Of a stretch of DNA of 64,000 nt, positions 10,035 to 19,531 are shown in pieces (position 1 is the stretch's first letter; each line of letters starts with the position of its first letter). The stretch is from NCBI GenBank assembly GCA_003151535.1, contig PLXT01000077.1, forward strand, positions 19,621 through 83,620. The letters are read 5' to 3'. The notes under the pieces are model-generated. The model ran no database searches. It had not been told where the DNA came from and was given only the letters and a program-made list of their open reading frames with translations. The position numbers and the translations under genes were made by a program. The DNA is from Methanobacterium sp. (lineage in GTDB: Archaea; Methanobacteriota; Methanobacteria; Methanobacteriales; Methanobacteriaceae).

Positions 10035-10532
10035 ATGGAATTTCCATATATCATATTAATTCTAACGATACTAGTGGCAATTTTAATTATATTAATTTCT
10101 AAAATTACATCTAGAGCATTAAATAGTAAACGAACAGTTGAAATATTTTTAATATCTTTTTTAGTTATATCTGTAGGATTTGGAAGCATCTGGGCATTTA
10201 TTGGGCATTTCTTTTTATCGGCTCAAGTTGCAGCTAATATTGGTTGGGCTTCAGGTAGTCCATTTCAGTCTGAGGTAGCATTTGCAAATCTTTCGATAGG
10301 CGTTCTCGGTGTATTATGTTATTGGATAAGAGATAACTTTTGGACCGCAACAGTTATTTTTAGTTCAATCTTCTTACTTGGGGACGCATATGGTCATATA
10401 ATTAATATGATCCAATACTCAAACTATGCTCCTGGAAATGCTGGATCAGTTTTGTATATGGACATTATTGGTCCCGTTATTCTTATTGTACTTTTAATTG
10501 CTTACAAATCAATGGGAAAAAATACTGCATAA
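10035..10532 (+). CDS. Integral membrane protein (DUF6790-like)
   Basis: A 165-residue membrane protein with four predicted helices: about residues 3-25, 37-60, 80-110 and 138-158. Conserved-looking segments include SVGFGSIWAFIGHFFL, a polar SPFQSEVAFANL and DAYGHIINM, which place His, Glu and Asp within or next to the membrane. It resembles the DUF6790 family from memory; no function is known. An AGAGGTAA ribosome site precedes the ATG. Monocistronic. Confidence 0.7.
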   Translation: MEFPYIILILTILVAILIILISKITSRALNSKRTVEIFLISFLVISVGFGSIWAFIGHFFLSAQVAANIGWASGSPFQSEVAFANLSIGVLGVLCYWIRDNFWTATVIFSSIFLLGDAYGHIINMIQYSNYAPGNAGSVLYMDIIGPVILIVLLIAYKSMGKNTA

Positions 10533-10550
10533 CTCTTAACAATATCAGAA

Positions 10551-10600
10551 ATATCATAGTGTAAGCCATTGTTTAAACTAAATTAAATGAACTATGATAT
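10551..10600. other. Stem-loop with 10-bp perfect arms after the DUF6790-like gene
   Basis: ATATCATAGT (10551-10560) and its exact reverse complement ACTATGATAT (10591-10600) enclose a 30-base loop, 19 bases after the membrane-protein stop codon. The position fits a 3' end structure between two convergent genes, though the long loop and lack of a clean T run make an intrinsic terminator uncertain. Confidence 0.4.
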
Positions 10601-10686
10601 ATTATTGAGTTTCATTTTATGATATTGTAGTAATATTGTTATAGGATCAATATTCAATTATTCAAGTAATCAGAACAATTTTATAG

Positions 10687-10761
10687 TCTACAGTAGAATA
10701 ATAATCTGTCAAAAAGAAGATTAGATCCCTAAAATATTTAAACAAATTTCTACAGTAGAAA
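10687..10761. repeat. Pair of palindromes TCTAC-A-GTAGA, 62 bp apart
   Basis: TCTACAGTAGA occurs at 10687-10697 and again, with longer arms (TTTCTACAGTAGAAA), at 10747-10761. Both are perfect inverted repeats around a central A, centred at 10692 and 10754, about six helical turns apart. They look like paired binding sites of a dimeric DNA-binding protein, yet they lie between two convergent genes with no visible promoter target. Confidence 0.45.
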
Positions 10762-10821
10762 ATATTAATATATTATTAGAGACTTAATACGGAATTAAAC
10801 AACTAATAATTCTTTAAAAAC

Positions 10822-11610
10822 TTAAAAATCTATTTTAAGAACATCTTTGATATTTTTAATAACATAATCAGCTGTACCATGTACTTTTTCCGGAGGATTT
10901 TCACCTTGTTGTAGAGTAAGAACACCCACATCTGCTTCTTCAATGGCCAGAACATCGTTTGAACTATTTCCCACCATCATTACCTTATATTTCTTCTTCA
11001 AATCTATTACAATCTCCCTTTTCCTTCTAGAACTTGCGGTATCGAACACATTCTCTTTTGGAATATTGATGAACTCTGCAAGTTGTACAAGAGAATTTTT
11101 TCTATCTCCTGATGCAATAAATATTTCTACTCCCCTATTTTTTAGCTCATTAACCACACATGGGACTTCATCAAAGATCTTACCGCCAGCCGTTATAGTA
11201 AATTCAATTTGGCCTGTTTCCATATTTACAATAAAACCTGATCCACTACATATATGGACATTATAATGTTTCCTAACCACAGTATTGTATGTGTCCTGAA
11301 CATCACTCATGCACGATTTATCATTTTTTATAGCATTCAAAAGTTCTTTTTTTTCAATATCAACATCTGAATAGCTTATATCAAATTCTATATCATTTTT
11401 TTTTAGGAAATGAGTAATAGTCTGGTTTGGTCTGGCCTTATTGATACAATTTGATGGATCAGTCTGTAAAACTACGAGGGCACGGTTTTTATCATTATCT
11501 ACAATATCGATAGAATTGACATTATCGCATATAATTCCATTTTTAATATCTTTAATGGCCCGATAACGCTTTATTAATGTTCCAGAATTATCGAAGACAA
11601 CTGCTTTCAT
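10822..11610 (-). CDS. HAD-superfamily phosphatase, soluble P-type-ATPase-like
   Basis: A cytoplasmic HAD-fold hydrolase of 262 residues. Motif I is VVFDNSGTLI near the N-terminus, with the nucleophile Asp followed by N-S-G-T, close to the DKTGT of P-type ATPases and unlike the usual DxDxT. Motif II/III appear as FIASGDRKNS and a lysine-rich KYKV, and motif IV as MMVGNSSNDVLAIEEADVG. It resembles the soluble P-type-ATPase-like HAD proteins of methanogens, but the segment from about 15 to 130 is a long cap domain. ATG 11610 is favoured because GAGATGAT lies just upstream; an ATG 33 bases earlier has no ribosome site. Substrate unknown. Confidence 0.75.
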   Translation of the reverse strand: MKAVVFDNSGTLIKRYRAIKDIKNGIICDNVNSIDIVDNDKNRALVVLQTDPSNCINKARPNQTITHFLKKNDIEFDISYSDVDIEKKELLNAIKNDKSCMSDVQDTYNTVVRKHYNVHICSGSGFIVNMETGQIEFTITAGGKIFDEVPCVVNELKNRGVEIFIASGDRKNSLVQLAEFINIPKENVFDTASSRRKREIVIDLKKKYKVMMVGNSSNDVLAIEEADVGVLTLQQGENPPEKVHGTADYVIKNIKDVLKIDF

Positions 11611-12249
11611 TTTTATCATCTCATAAAATTTTAAACGGATCAAATTTGTAATATTCTTATGAATATTCTAGTCTTACTAAATGATTATCATAACTAATAT
11701 ATTTATTAATATTAATTTTACCATTAAGTCTTTCTAAATGCAAGTATAAGTCCCTCAAACATAAATGCTCCCTATATTGACCTTTCTAATAAAAGAAATA
11801 ATATGTTCAAAATATTAGTTAAAGTCATTTATAACTACCAAAACTCTTGGAGATATTAATATTCTGAACTAATTCTTATAAGTAAATTGATGTGCAAATC
11901 CTCTTTATTAATGCCATTATAACCCAATTATGTACATATCCTTTTACTGCAATACATGAACCTATAATCATCCAAGTACCGTAAAAGTAAGATCATAATT
12001 ACAAATTCTAATAAATGCTTAAAACAAAGGTTTTCAGTATAAAGTATTAGTATGTGATCTGAATCATGACTTCATCATTGTAGATTATATCTACTTGAAA
12101 GTCAAAAAATAGGTTGGTTGGATATTATAATTCAATCAAATTTATATATTCAAATATTTGTCAAGGTTTCGATATTTAACTGAATAAAAATAATAGAATT
12201 GAAATATTTTATCTAAATAATAAAACATTAAAATTAAGATTGAAGGGGT
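11611..12249. other. Long spacer without a recognisable gene
   Basis: About 640 AT-rich bases separate the HAD gene from the small ORF. The only open stretch of note is on the minus strand (about 11875-11995, some 39 codons between stops) that reads like a membrane segment but has no start codon or ribosome site. I see no RNA gene. Confidence 0.5.
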
Positions 12250-12411
12250 CTAACAATCGTTTAGAACCTTCATTATCTCAGTCAGATGATAATCAATGGT
12301 TTCCATTTGTTCTTTCTTAAACGATTTAGATCTTATTAAGTATCGGTAACGTTCAAACACATGGTCCATTTTGTTTAGAACTTCAGTTCGGTATATCTTC
12401 TGTTCATACAT
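12250..12411 (-). CDS. Small hypothetical protein, 53 residues
   Basis: This minus-strand ORF starts at ATG 12411 with GGTGG about 5 bases upstream and ends at TAG 12250. The peptide begins MYEQKIYRTEVLNKMDHVFE and ends EIMKVLNDC. It is charged, lacks hydrophobic runs and should be almost wholly helical, like a small regulatory or coiled-coil subunit. I do not recognise a family. An imperfect hairpin (GAAGG...CCTTC, 12242-12271) covers its stop codon and is followed on the minus strand by T-rich sequence, a plausible terminator. It lies 53 bases downstream of the alanine dehydrogenase-family gene on the same strand and could share its transcript. Confidence 0.6.
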   Translation of the reverse strand: MYEQKIYRTEVLNKMDHVFERYRYLIRSKSFKKEQMETIDYHLTEIMKVLNDC

Positions 12412-12464
12412 TAAACCACCAGACTAAGATATAATTTTCAACTTTATAAACTTATGTCAGATAT

Positions 12465-13457
12465 TCAGTCAAGGAAGTTTATATTACTTCCTATATTACT
12501 TTCAAGAGCTTTTTGATAGACTTTCCATGCTGTAACCACATCTTGAACCGCTAACCCTGTGGAATCGAACACAGTGATGTCCTCATCAGAAATTCTACCC
12601 TTTGCCTTACCGGTTATCACATCTCCGATCTTAGCATCAATATTATCTCGGGTAATTAGACCCTCTTCTACAGGTACATTAATCTCCCCACTGTGTCGAG
12701 CTTGTTCCCAGCAATCTATAAAGATCCTTGATTTTGTAAGAATACCTGATTCTAACTCTTGTTTACCTGGAGCATCTGCACCCATGGCATTTATATGAGT
12801 TCCGGGGCTAATCCATTCAGATTTTAAAATAGGATTATTAGCAGGTGTTACAGTTACAATAACATCTACATCTTGCACTGCTTCTTGTGCTGTTGCAACA
12901 GCTTTAACATTTAATCCGAATTTTTCATTAGCCAGTTTTACAAAATTTTCTCTCGAAGAACATGTCCTACAGAACACTTTGGCACTTTCAATATCCATAA
13001 CTTCTTTAAGGGCCATTAACTGTGTAAAGGCTTGTTTACCAGCACCTATAATCCCAAGTCTAGTAGAATCTTTTTTTGCGAGATATTTAGTTCCTACACC
13101 TGCTGCAGCTCCTGTTCTCATATTGGTGATCCAAGTACCGTCCATAACGGATATAGGAAATCCAGTTTCTGGATCAAAAAGCTCAATAACTCCCATAACA
13201 GTTGGTAAATCATGTTTTAGTGGGTTATCTGGGTGTACATTAACGCACTTAACACCTGCTTCGTCCATGTTCCTGATAAAACAAGGCATAATACGCAGAT
13301 CACCATTATATTTTTTAAAAAACAAGTATTTTTTTGCAGGCATTTGAACTTTTCTATCTGCATGTACACTATAAGCTGTTTCAACAGATTCTATAACTTC
13401 TTTCATACTAATGAGTTCTTTTATTTCGCTCTGTTTTAATAGAAGTGTTTCATACAT
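12465..13457 (-). CDS. Alanine dehydrogenase / ornithine cyclodeaminase family protein
   Basis: An NAD-dependent enzyme of the mu-crystallin/ornithine cyclodeaminase family (330 residues). The substrate domain has the catalytic-region segment MPAKKYLFF and RIMPCFI near the N-terminus; the Rossmann dinucleotide motif GIIGAGKQAF lies near residue 135. The motif DGTWITNMRTGAAAG and the late FDSTGLAVQD are typical. Archaeal members include the AF1665-type alanine dehydrogenase, ornithine cyclodeaminase and other imine reductases; sequence alone cannot separate these. ATG 13457 is chosen because AAGGTG lies 7 bases upstream; the ATG at 13472 overlaps that site. Confidence 0.82.
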   Translation of the reverse strand: MYETLLLKQSEIKELISMKEVIESVETAYSVHADRKVQMPAKKYLFFKKYNGDLRIMPCFIRNMDEAGVKCVNVHPDNPLKHDLPTVMGVIELFDPETGFPISVMDGTWITNMRTGAAAGVGTKYLAKKDSTRLGIIGAGKQAFTQLMALKEVMDIESAKVFCRTCSSRENFVKLANEKFGLNVKAVATAQEAVQDVDVIVTVTPANNPILKSEWISPGTHINAMGADAPGKQELESGILTKSRIFIDCWEQARHSGEINVPVEEGLITRDNIDAKIGDVITGKAKGRISDEDITVFDSTGLAVQDVVTAWKVYQKALESNIGSNINFLD

Positions 13458-13749
13458 TTTGGCACCTTTCATGAATTTTTATATAATCATTGGATTATAT
13501 CCATTTTACGAATTGTTATCTAAAAAAAATAATATAAGTTTCTAAAAATTAGGAGGTTTAAAATAGTTATTTCAATTAAATGGTCATTAAGTTGTTTCGT
13601 TTAAATTTTATAGGATTTTATTTCATTTTTATAATTAGTTCTAGGGTTAGTACCATATTTCAAAGTATACTTCAAGAATCTCATTCCATGATTTAACTAA
13701 TTAAAAAAATTTAATAGTAATAACCTGCGATAATATTTTTTTATGGATA

Positions 13750-14148
13750 ATGGAGTTATTAATAACTTGGGGGAATGAATATATCTATATTGGAAGAACT
13801 CATTCGATAAATGTCTTGAATTATAATATAATTACGTTTACACTCCTTTTAATTGTTTTAACATTCATCTTTTCATTTGGCATTGGTAATGTAGCTGCTC
13901 AATCAAATACCATTTATGTTAATGGGTCATCTGGAAATGACAGTTGGAACGGTTTGAATTCTACTTGGATCAATAGTACAAATGGGCCTAAAGCATCAAT
14001 TAAAAATGCAACAGAATGTGTTAACTGCAGGGGGTCTATTTTCATAGTCAATGGGACCTACAATGAAAACAACATATTAATTAACACAAATATGACCATA
14101 ATAGGTGAAACTCAGAATGGAACAATAATAACTGGGAGTAATATATAG
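13750..14148 (+). pseudogene. Truncated surface (adhesin-like) protein, N-terminal part only
   Basis: The product has a signal anchor (about residues 28-52, ending NVAAQSN) and then the opening of a methanobacterial beta-helix surface protein: TIYVNGSSGNDSWNGLN, the spaced Asn/Ser/Thr-rich segment, FIVNGTYNENNILI and TIIGETQNGTII. Complete relatives continue for many hundreds of residues of parallel beta-helix and cell-wall-binding repeats; here the reading frame stops after 132 residues and no continuation is visible in any frame. It is probably a remnant left after deletion, although secretion of a short product cannot be excluded. No convincing ribosome site precedes ATG 13750. Confidence 0.6.
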
Positions 14149-14282
14149 TTTGAATTTTATTGAATATTCAGACTTTTTTAAGAAGTGAAAATAATAGCGA
14201 TTTAAGAGAAACCTTAAAATAAGCGAGATTAAATTATCTATTATTGTATCGATAATTCTTGAATTTATAAAAGGTTAAAAAT

Positions 14283-15041
14283 ATGGAAAGATCATTGAAT
14301 GAAAGATTTTGGGAGGTGGATTCCTTCCGAGGTCTTGCCATCATCATGATGATAACCTACCATCTTATTTTTGATCTCACTTTTTTTGGAATATTCTATT
14401 TTGATATAAATTCAGGTTTTTTATGGGTTTTTGCACGCGTAACAGCATTCACATTTATATTTCTAATGGGTGTTTCATTAACACTCAGCAGTTCCAGGAC
14501 CCAGATAAAAGATGAGGGACTCCTATTTAAGAAATACCTTAAACGGGGTCTAAAAATATTTTCGTTAGGGCTAGTAATAACAATTGCTACATGGATTTTT
14601 ATTCCTCAAGAATTCATAATATTTGGTGTTCTCCATTTCATTGGAATATCTATTATTCTAGCATATCCCTTTTTGAAACGTAAATCTTTAAATCTTTTTT
14701 TGGGTATAAGTATCATTATAGTGGGAATTTATCTTGGAAATTTTACTTTTGATTTCAGTTGGTTAGTTTGGTTGGGATTCATACCGAACACACTTCAAAC
14801 TGTTGATTACTTCCCTTTACTTCCTTGGTTTGGAGTTGTTCTAATTGGTCTATTCTTCGGTGGAATACTTTACAAAAATTATAATAGGCAGTTTAAAATT
14901 CCTGATCTTTCAAAAAAATATTTTATTAAAATATTTTCATTTTTAGGTCGAAACTCTCTTATTATATATTTAATCCACCAACCGATACTGATAATTGCTT
15001 TATATTTATTGGGGATAGTGAATATCAACTCATTTTTTTAA
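14283..15041 (+). CDS. DUF1624 (heparan-N-acetyltransferase-like) membrane protein
   Basis: A 252-residue membrane protein with seven or eight predicted helices. The opening ERFWEVDSFRGLAIIMMITYHLIFDL carries the DxxRG and membrane His that define the HGSNAT/DUF1624 acyltransferase-like family; a second family segment is FPLLPWFGVVLIGLFFG, and the end (LGRNSLIIYLIHQP) is the last conserved helix. The family is thought to move acyl groups across the membrane to sugars, which suggests cell-envelope glycan modification, but the substrate is unknown. A weak AAGGTT ribosome site lies before the ATG. It adjoins the truncated surface protein and may have served it. Confidence 0.8.
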   Translation: MERSLNERFWEVDSFRGLAIIMMITYHLIFDLTFFGIFYFDINSGFLWVFARVTAFTFIFLMGVSLTLSSSRTQIKDEGLLFKKYLKRGLKIFSLGLVITIATWIFIPQEFIIFGVLHFIGISIILAYPFLKRKSLNLFLGISIIIVGIYLGNFTFDFSWLVWLGFIPNTLQTVDYFPLLPWFGVVLIGLFFGGILYKNYNRQFKIPDLSKKYFIKIFSFLGRNSLIIYLIHQPILIIALYLLGIVNINSFF

Positions 15042-15182
15042 TAATACGATTTATTAATTAAAAGATTTAATAATTGATAAATCATAAATTATAACATTAA
15101 TGTAGATTAAAAACAAGAACAAATCGTTCATAAATTAAAAATGTAATAATTATATTCATCCGAAATAATTACAGGTGTGACC

Positions 15183-16559
15183 ATGAAACTATTGGATAAG
15201 TCTAAATTAATTAAAAATCATGAAATCACAGCATTAGACAACCTTGAAATGTTCTGCAAAAATATTGAAAAGAACAATGGAAAATATAATGCTTTTTTAG
15301 AGATAAATAAGAATTCTGCTCTTGATTGCGCTGCAGATATAGATTCCCGTATAAAAGCTGGCGAAAAAGTTGGAAAACTTGCAGGAATGGTTGTAGGTGT
15401 TAAAAGTAACATAAATGTTGAGGATTTTCATATTACTGCCGCATCAAAAACACTTGAAAATTATCTTGGAAGTTATGATGCAACAGTTGTTAAGAGAATT
15501 AAGGAAGAAGATGGTATTATAATTGGAATGACTAATATGGATGAATTCGCTGCTGGAAGTTCTACAGAAACATCCTATTTTGGACATACAAAAAACCCTG
15601 CTGCAATGGGTAGGATCCCTGGAGGCTCCAGTGGAGGTAGTGCAGTTGTTGTTGCATCTGAAATGTGCGATCTGAGTATTGGATCTGATACTGGAGGTTC
15701 TATACGAAACCCTGCATCTCACTGTGGAGTAATGGGATTCAAACCCACATATGGTCTTGTTTCAAGGCAAGGGCTCCTTGATCTTGCTATGAGTTTTGAT
15801 CAGATAGGTCCATTCTCTAGGGACACAAGTGGAGCTGCACTTATGCTCGATGTTATAGGGGGTTATGATGAAACAGAGTGCACTTCCGTGGATTATAAAC
15901 ATCCAAGTTTCATTGATGCAGTCGAAAAATCTGTAGATTCACTAAAAGGAACCAAGCTAGGTGTAGTGAAACAGTTCTTCGATGTATCTGATGATAAGAT
16001 AGTCACGATTATTGAAGAGGCCATCGATAAAATGGGGGAGATGGGTGCTGAAGTAGTTGAATTAAGTTTCGATTATATTGATTTATGCTTACCTACATAC
16101 TATCTCATAAACTATGTAGAATTCTTTTCTGCAACCAGAAAATATGATGGAAGGAAATATGGAAAAAGAATAGAAGATGTCTGTGGAGAAGAAGTACTTC
16201 GAAGAATTCATATGGGTTCCTATATAAGTCAAAAGGAATTTAGTGGAAAATATTACAAAAAAGCACTTCAAGCACGATCTTTAATTAAAACAGAAGTTAA
16301 TAAACTCCTAAATGGGGTTGACGCAATAGTTGGACCAACAGTTCCAAAATTACCACATAAAATTGGTACCACCCTAAAACCAATGGATATGTATTCATAT
16401 GATGTACTTACAGTAATAGCTAATCTAGCTGGAATACCTGCTGCAAGTATGAAAGCAGGAGAAGTTAATGGAATTCCTGTAGGACTCCAAATTCAAGGAA
16501 AACCCTTCGAAGATTCCAAGATAATTGAAATAATGACTAAAATCGATGAAATACATTAA
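15183..16559 (+). CDS. gatA: Asp-tRNA(Asn)/Glu-tRNA(Gln) amidotransferase subunit A
   Basis: GatA is the glutaminase subunit of the transamidase that makes Asn-tRNA and possibly Gln-tRNA from mischarged precursors; in archaea GatCAB serves Asn while GatDE serves Gln. The amidase-signature motifs are all present: Lys in VVGVKSNI near residue 75, the glycine/serine loop GGSSGGSAVVVAS near 148, and the nucleophile-bearing GSDTGGSIRNPASHCG near 170. ATG 15183 is chosen for its spacing to GGTG at 15174; GTG 15177 overlaps that site. At 458 residues it is full length. gatB and gatC are not in the window. Confidence 0.93.
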   Translation: MKLLDKSKLIKNHEITALDNLEMFCKNIEKNNGKYNAFLEINKNSALDCAADIDSRIKAGEKVGKLAGMVVGVKSNINVEDFHITAASKTLENYLGSYDATVVKRIKEEDGIIIGMTNMDEFAAGSSTETSYFGHTKNPAAMGRIPGGSSGGSAVVVASEMCDLSIGSDTGGSIRNPASHCGVMGFKPTYGLVSRQGLLDLAMSFDQIGPFSRDTSGAALMLDVIGGYDETECTSVDYKHPSFIDAVEKSVDSLKGTKLGVVKQFFDVSDDKIVTIIEEAIDKMGEMGAEVVELSFDYIDLCLPTYYLINYVEFFSATRKYDGRKYGKRIEDVCGEEVLRRIHMGSYISQKEFSGKYYKKALQARSLIKTEVNKLLNGVDAIVGPTVPKLPHKIGTTLKPMDMYSYDVLTVIANLAGIPAASMKAGEVNGIPVGLQIQGKPFEDSKIIEIMTKIDEIH

Positions 16560-16626
16560 GAATTCAGTTTTCATTATTTTTTTAAATTTGCAAAGAATTT
16601 AAAAGCGAAACTGACCGATTAATTTA

Positions 16627-17948
16627 ATGAAAGAACTAAATGCAGATTTAGCTAGTGAACATTTAATAAAAGAGGAAAGGAAAAAATCACTTCTAAATCA
16701 GTATGAAAATCCTACTCGGATGCTTTACAAAATATTTGGTCTTATATGGGCTGATTGGGGTTTGATTTTTATGATCTTATATTATTCACTTTTCTAATCA
16801 TTCCAATAGGTCTTGAACTACATCTTTCAACTTTGATGCTTTCATATGCATTAAGTGCATCTATCATTGCAGCTGCTGCTGTTGGTGTTATGTTTGGAGT
16901 TTTATCCGACAAGTATGGTCGAAAACCGGTGCTTCAATGGATATAATTATATACTGTTTAGGTATATTGTTATGTGCATTTTCAATAGTTTAGAAACTCT
17001 TATAATACAGGATAGTGACTGGATTGGGTGTTGTTGGTGAATGGGCCACTGGACAGACTTATGTCAACGAAACATTTCCTGCAAGATTAAGGGGGAAATT
17101 CGGGGCTTTGCTACAAACGGGGAATCCTGTAGGTTTCATTCTGGCCGCAATTGTTGGTGGATTATTAGCACCGGCCATTGGGTGGAAAGAAGCTTTTATT
17201 GTTTCACTTTTTCCTGCATTATTTGTAATCATAATTCGCAGAAAAATACCAGAATCAGATCTATGGCTTAAAAATAAGCTAAATAAAAACAAAATTGTCA
17301 TTAAAAAATCCTTAATTAATAAAAGAAATGAATTTGTATCATTATTTTTTAAACCGTACAGAAAATTATTTTTAAAAGTATTGTTACTTGCCATACTAGG
17401 AAGTTTAGCTTATTGGTTCACCTATTCATGGCTTCCAACATATCTACAACAACAAAATATTTCCATAGCCAAATCATCAGTTTGGATAATTGTAAATCAG
17501 GTAGGTGAAATCATAGGCCTTTTATCATTTGGATATATTGCAGATAGATTTGGGAGAAGACCAGCATTTTCTGGATTTGCAATAGCAATGGGCAGTGGGG
17601 CTGGTGATGATATCATTATTCTGGAATAAATATTGCTAATTATTAACCATTAATATTTATTTTCATGTTATTGTGGGTATAGGAACAGGAATTTATGGAG
17701 GATATGGTCCTCTTGTTTCTGAATTATTCCCAACTGAATAAGAAATACTGCTATTGGTTCCGGGTTCAATATAGCCCGTGGAATCCAGTTTTTTACACCA
17801 ATATTAATTGCGTTAATAGCAATAAATTATGGCGCCTTGGAGTGGATTATTCATAGGTTCAATTTTTGCTCTGAGTGTTGCAATATTTATTTGGACCTTC
17901 CCTGAAACCAAGGCCTTTGAACTTGAAAATCTTGAAAAAAGCCCTTAA
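16627..17948 (+). pseudogene. Major facilitator superfamily transporter, multiply frameshifted
   Basis: Fragments of one metabolite:proton symporter-type MFS protein are spread over several frames: the N-terminal tail and IFGLIWADWG from ATG 16627; then FDFYDLILFTFLIIPIGL and the loop motif GVLSDKYGRKPV (frame change near 16755); then MDIIIYCLGILLCAFS (change near 16940, stop near 16992); then TGLGVVGEWATGQTYV to the second-half signature DRFGRRPAF (17015-17629); then GIGTGIYGGYGPLVSELFP and a C-terminus ending at 17948. At least four disruptions are needed, so the gene is dead. The WADWxDFYD entry and the RGR-type loops place it near the MHS/sialate-type branch. It lies between gatA and the CobQ-like gene. 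Confidence 0.85.
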
Positions 17949-18006
17949 TATGTTAATATTTACTTAATGAAAACATTTAATATTAGGACATATAAACATA
18001 CCAAAG

Positions 18007-19512
18007 ATGAAAAAAATAGGATTTCTCTATGTTAAGGGTGCATTGCCCATGTTTGAAGATTTTGGAAATCTACCAACACACATAGTTAGAAATAATGGAA
18101 TGGTTAATGGGCTTAAAATTCATAAGGAACTGGATGGTTTGATAATTCCCGGGGGAAGCATAATAGAATCTCAAAGTGTTAGTGAAGAACTTAAAAAAGA
18201 GATCACTAAGATGTGCACTGAGGGAAAGTTCATACTGGGGATGTGTTCAGGATTCCAGTTTCTAGCAAATAAAACAGACATAGGCAGAAAATCTCCGTGT
18301 CCTGTAAATAGGGAAGGTTTAGGTTTACTTGATGTATCATTTTCTCCAATGGTGGGCACAGACCGTGTTGAGGCAAAAATAATTAATGATTCTTTTTTAA
18401 CGGATGATTCGGTCGGAAAGAAAATTACCGGCTTTCATTGTCACACTTATGGTAATATTACAGGAGATGCAAAACCAATACTAAAATCTTTAGTACAGAG
18501 GACTAACTACGCTAACGATCCACGAGAGATACTTTCAGGAGTCAGAAACGATGAAGGAAATGTAGCAGGTTTGATGGTTCATGGAGCATTAGATGAAAAT
18601 CCTGCTTTGGTAAACAATGTCCTTAAATTTATAGATGCAAATGAAAATGATATATTAAACATTAAAAATGCCAACAAACTACTTTTAAGCAAGATCAAAA
18701 TGGAAATAGGTGTTGAAACTGGCATAAATATTGATACAAATCGAAAAAACAATTTAAAACATACACCAAATACAAAGATCATAATGATTGCTAGTACAGG
18801 CTCGGACTCTGGTAAAACATTCATTACTACAGGTATTGTTGGTGATCTTAGAAAACAGGGATATAAAGTTGGAGTTCTTAAGGTTGGTCCAGATATAAGG
18901 GACATTGTTCCATCATTATATCTTAATAAAGAAAGGATGGAAAATTTTTCATCCATAAAAATAGGTGGACTAGGATGGAAGGATTTAAAAGAAGTTTTTG
19001 AAAATATAAAGAAAAATAATCACGATATTGTTATTATTGAAGGAGTAATGAGTATTTTTACAGGTATGCTCAATAGAAAGGTTCCATTTTCATCAGCAGA
19101 GATAGCAATCGCAGCAAATATTCCGGTTATTATGGTTTCCCCATGTAACAAGGGAGGTATTGAAACCGCAGCAATAGATGTGGTTGCACATGTGGAAATG
19201 ATGGATAAAATGGGCATAACTACTGTAGGAATTATATTAAACAAAGTCTATGATGAAAGAATAGCAGAATCTACCTCACAATTTATAAAGAATAGGACGA
19301 AAACAGATTTTTTAACATTTATCCCTAAGATTCGTCTCACAGAAAGGGGAAATATGCCCGAGGTTGAAATTAAGCTGGATGATTTTTGTTTAAACGCTAT
19401 GAATACTGTTGAAAATTACTTAGACATTGAAAAAATAATTAAATTAGCAGAAGAACCTAAATTTAAAAATTATATCGAATTTAAAGAGATTATGGATCGT
19501 TTTACTAACTGA
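18007..19512 (+). CDS. CobQ/CbiA-like protein with swapped domain order (GATase then P-loop)
   Basis: The protein joins two domains of the cobyric/cobyrinic acid amidase family in reverse order. Residues about 1-215 are a CobQ-type glutamine amidotransferase: GLIIPGGS, the nucleophile Cys in FILGMCSGFQFLA, and His in GFHCHTYGN and GLMVHGALDENP. Residues about 255-500 are the dethiobiotin-synthase-like P-loop domain: ASTGSDSGKTF, KVGPDIRDIVPS (cf. KVGPDYIDP in CbiA) and IIEGVMSIFTG (cf. IEGVMGLFDG). Canonical CbiA, CbiP and CfbB have the P-loop domain first. A role in amidating a tetrapyrrole or another carboxylated cofactor is inference. A 24-base tail follows the dead MFS gene; no clear ribosome site is seen. 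Confidence 0.75.
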   Translation: MKKIGFLYVKGALPMFEDFGNLPTHIVRNNGMVNGLKIHKELDGLIIPGGSIIESQSVSEELKKEITKMCTEGKFILGMCSGFQFLANKTDIGRKSPCPVNREGLGLLDVSFSPMVGTDRVEAKIINDSFLTDDSVGKKITGFHCHTYGNITGDAKPILKSLVQRTNYANDPREILSGVRNDEGNVAGLMVHGALDENPALVNNVLKFIDANENDILNIKNANKLLLSKIKMEIGVETGINIDTNRKNNLKHTPNTKIIMIASTGSDSGKTFITTGIVGDLRKQGYKVGVLKVGPDIRDIVPSLYLNKERMENFSSIKIGGLGWKDLKEVFENIKKNNHDIVIIEGVMSIFTGMLNRKVPFSSAEIAIAANIPVIMVSPCNKGGIETAAIDVVAHVEMMDKMGITTVGIILNKVYDERIAESTSQFIKNRTKTDFLTFIPKIRLTERGNMPEVEIKLDDFCLNAMNTVENYLDIEKIIKLAEEPKFKNYIEFKEIMDRFTN

Positions 19513-19531
19513 AAAGCAGAATAAATAAGAA

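Noticed and set aside
11875..11995. Minus-strand open stretch of about 39 codons resembling a membrane segment
   Set aside because: It lacks a start codon and ribosome site; AT-rich DNA easily yields hydrophobic readings.
13551..13600. Strong AGGAGG ribosome-like site at 13551
   Set aside because: No ATG, GTG or TTG with a reasonable frame follows; only a 13-codon reading from ATA is open.
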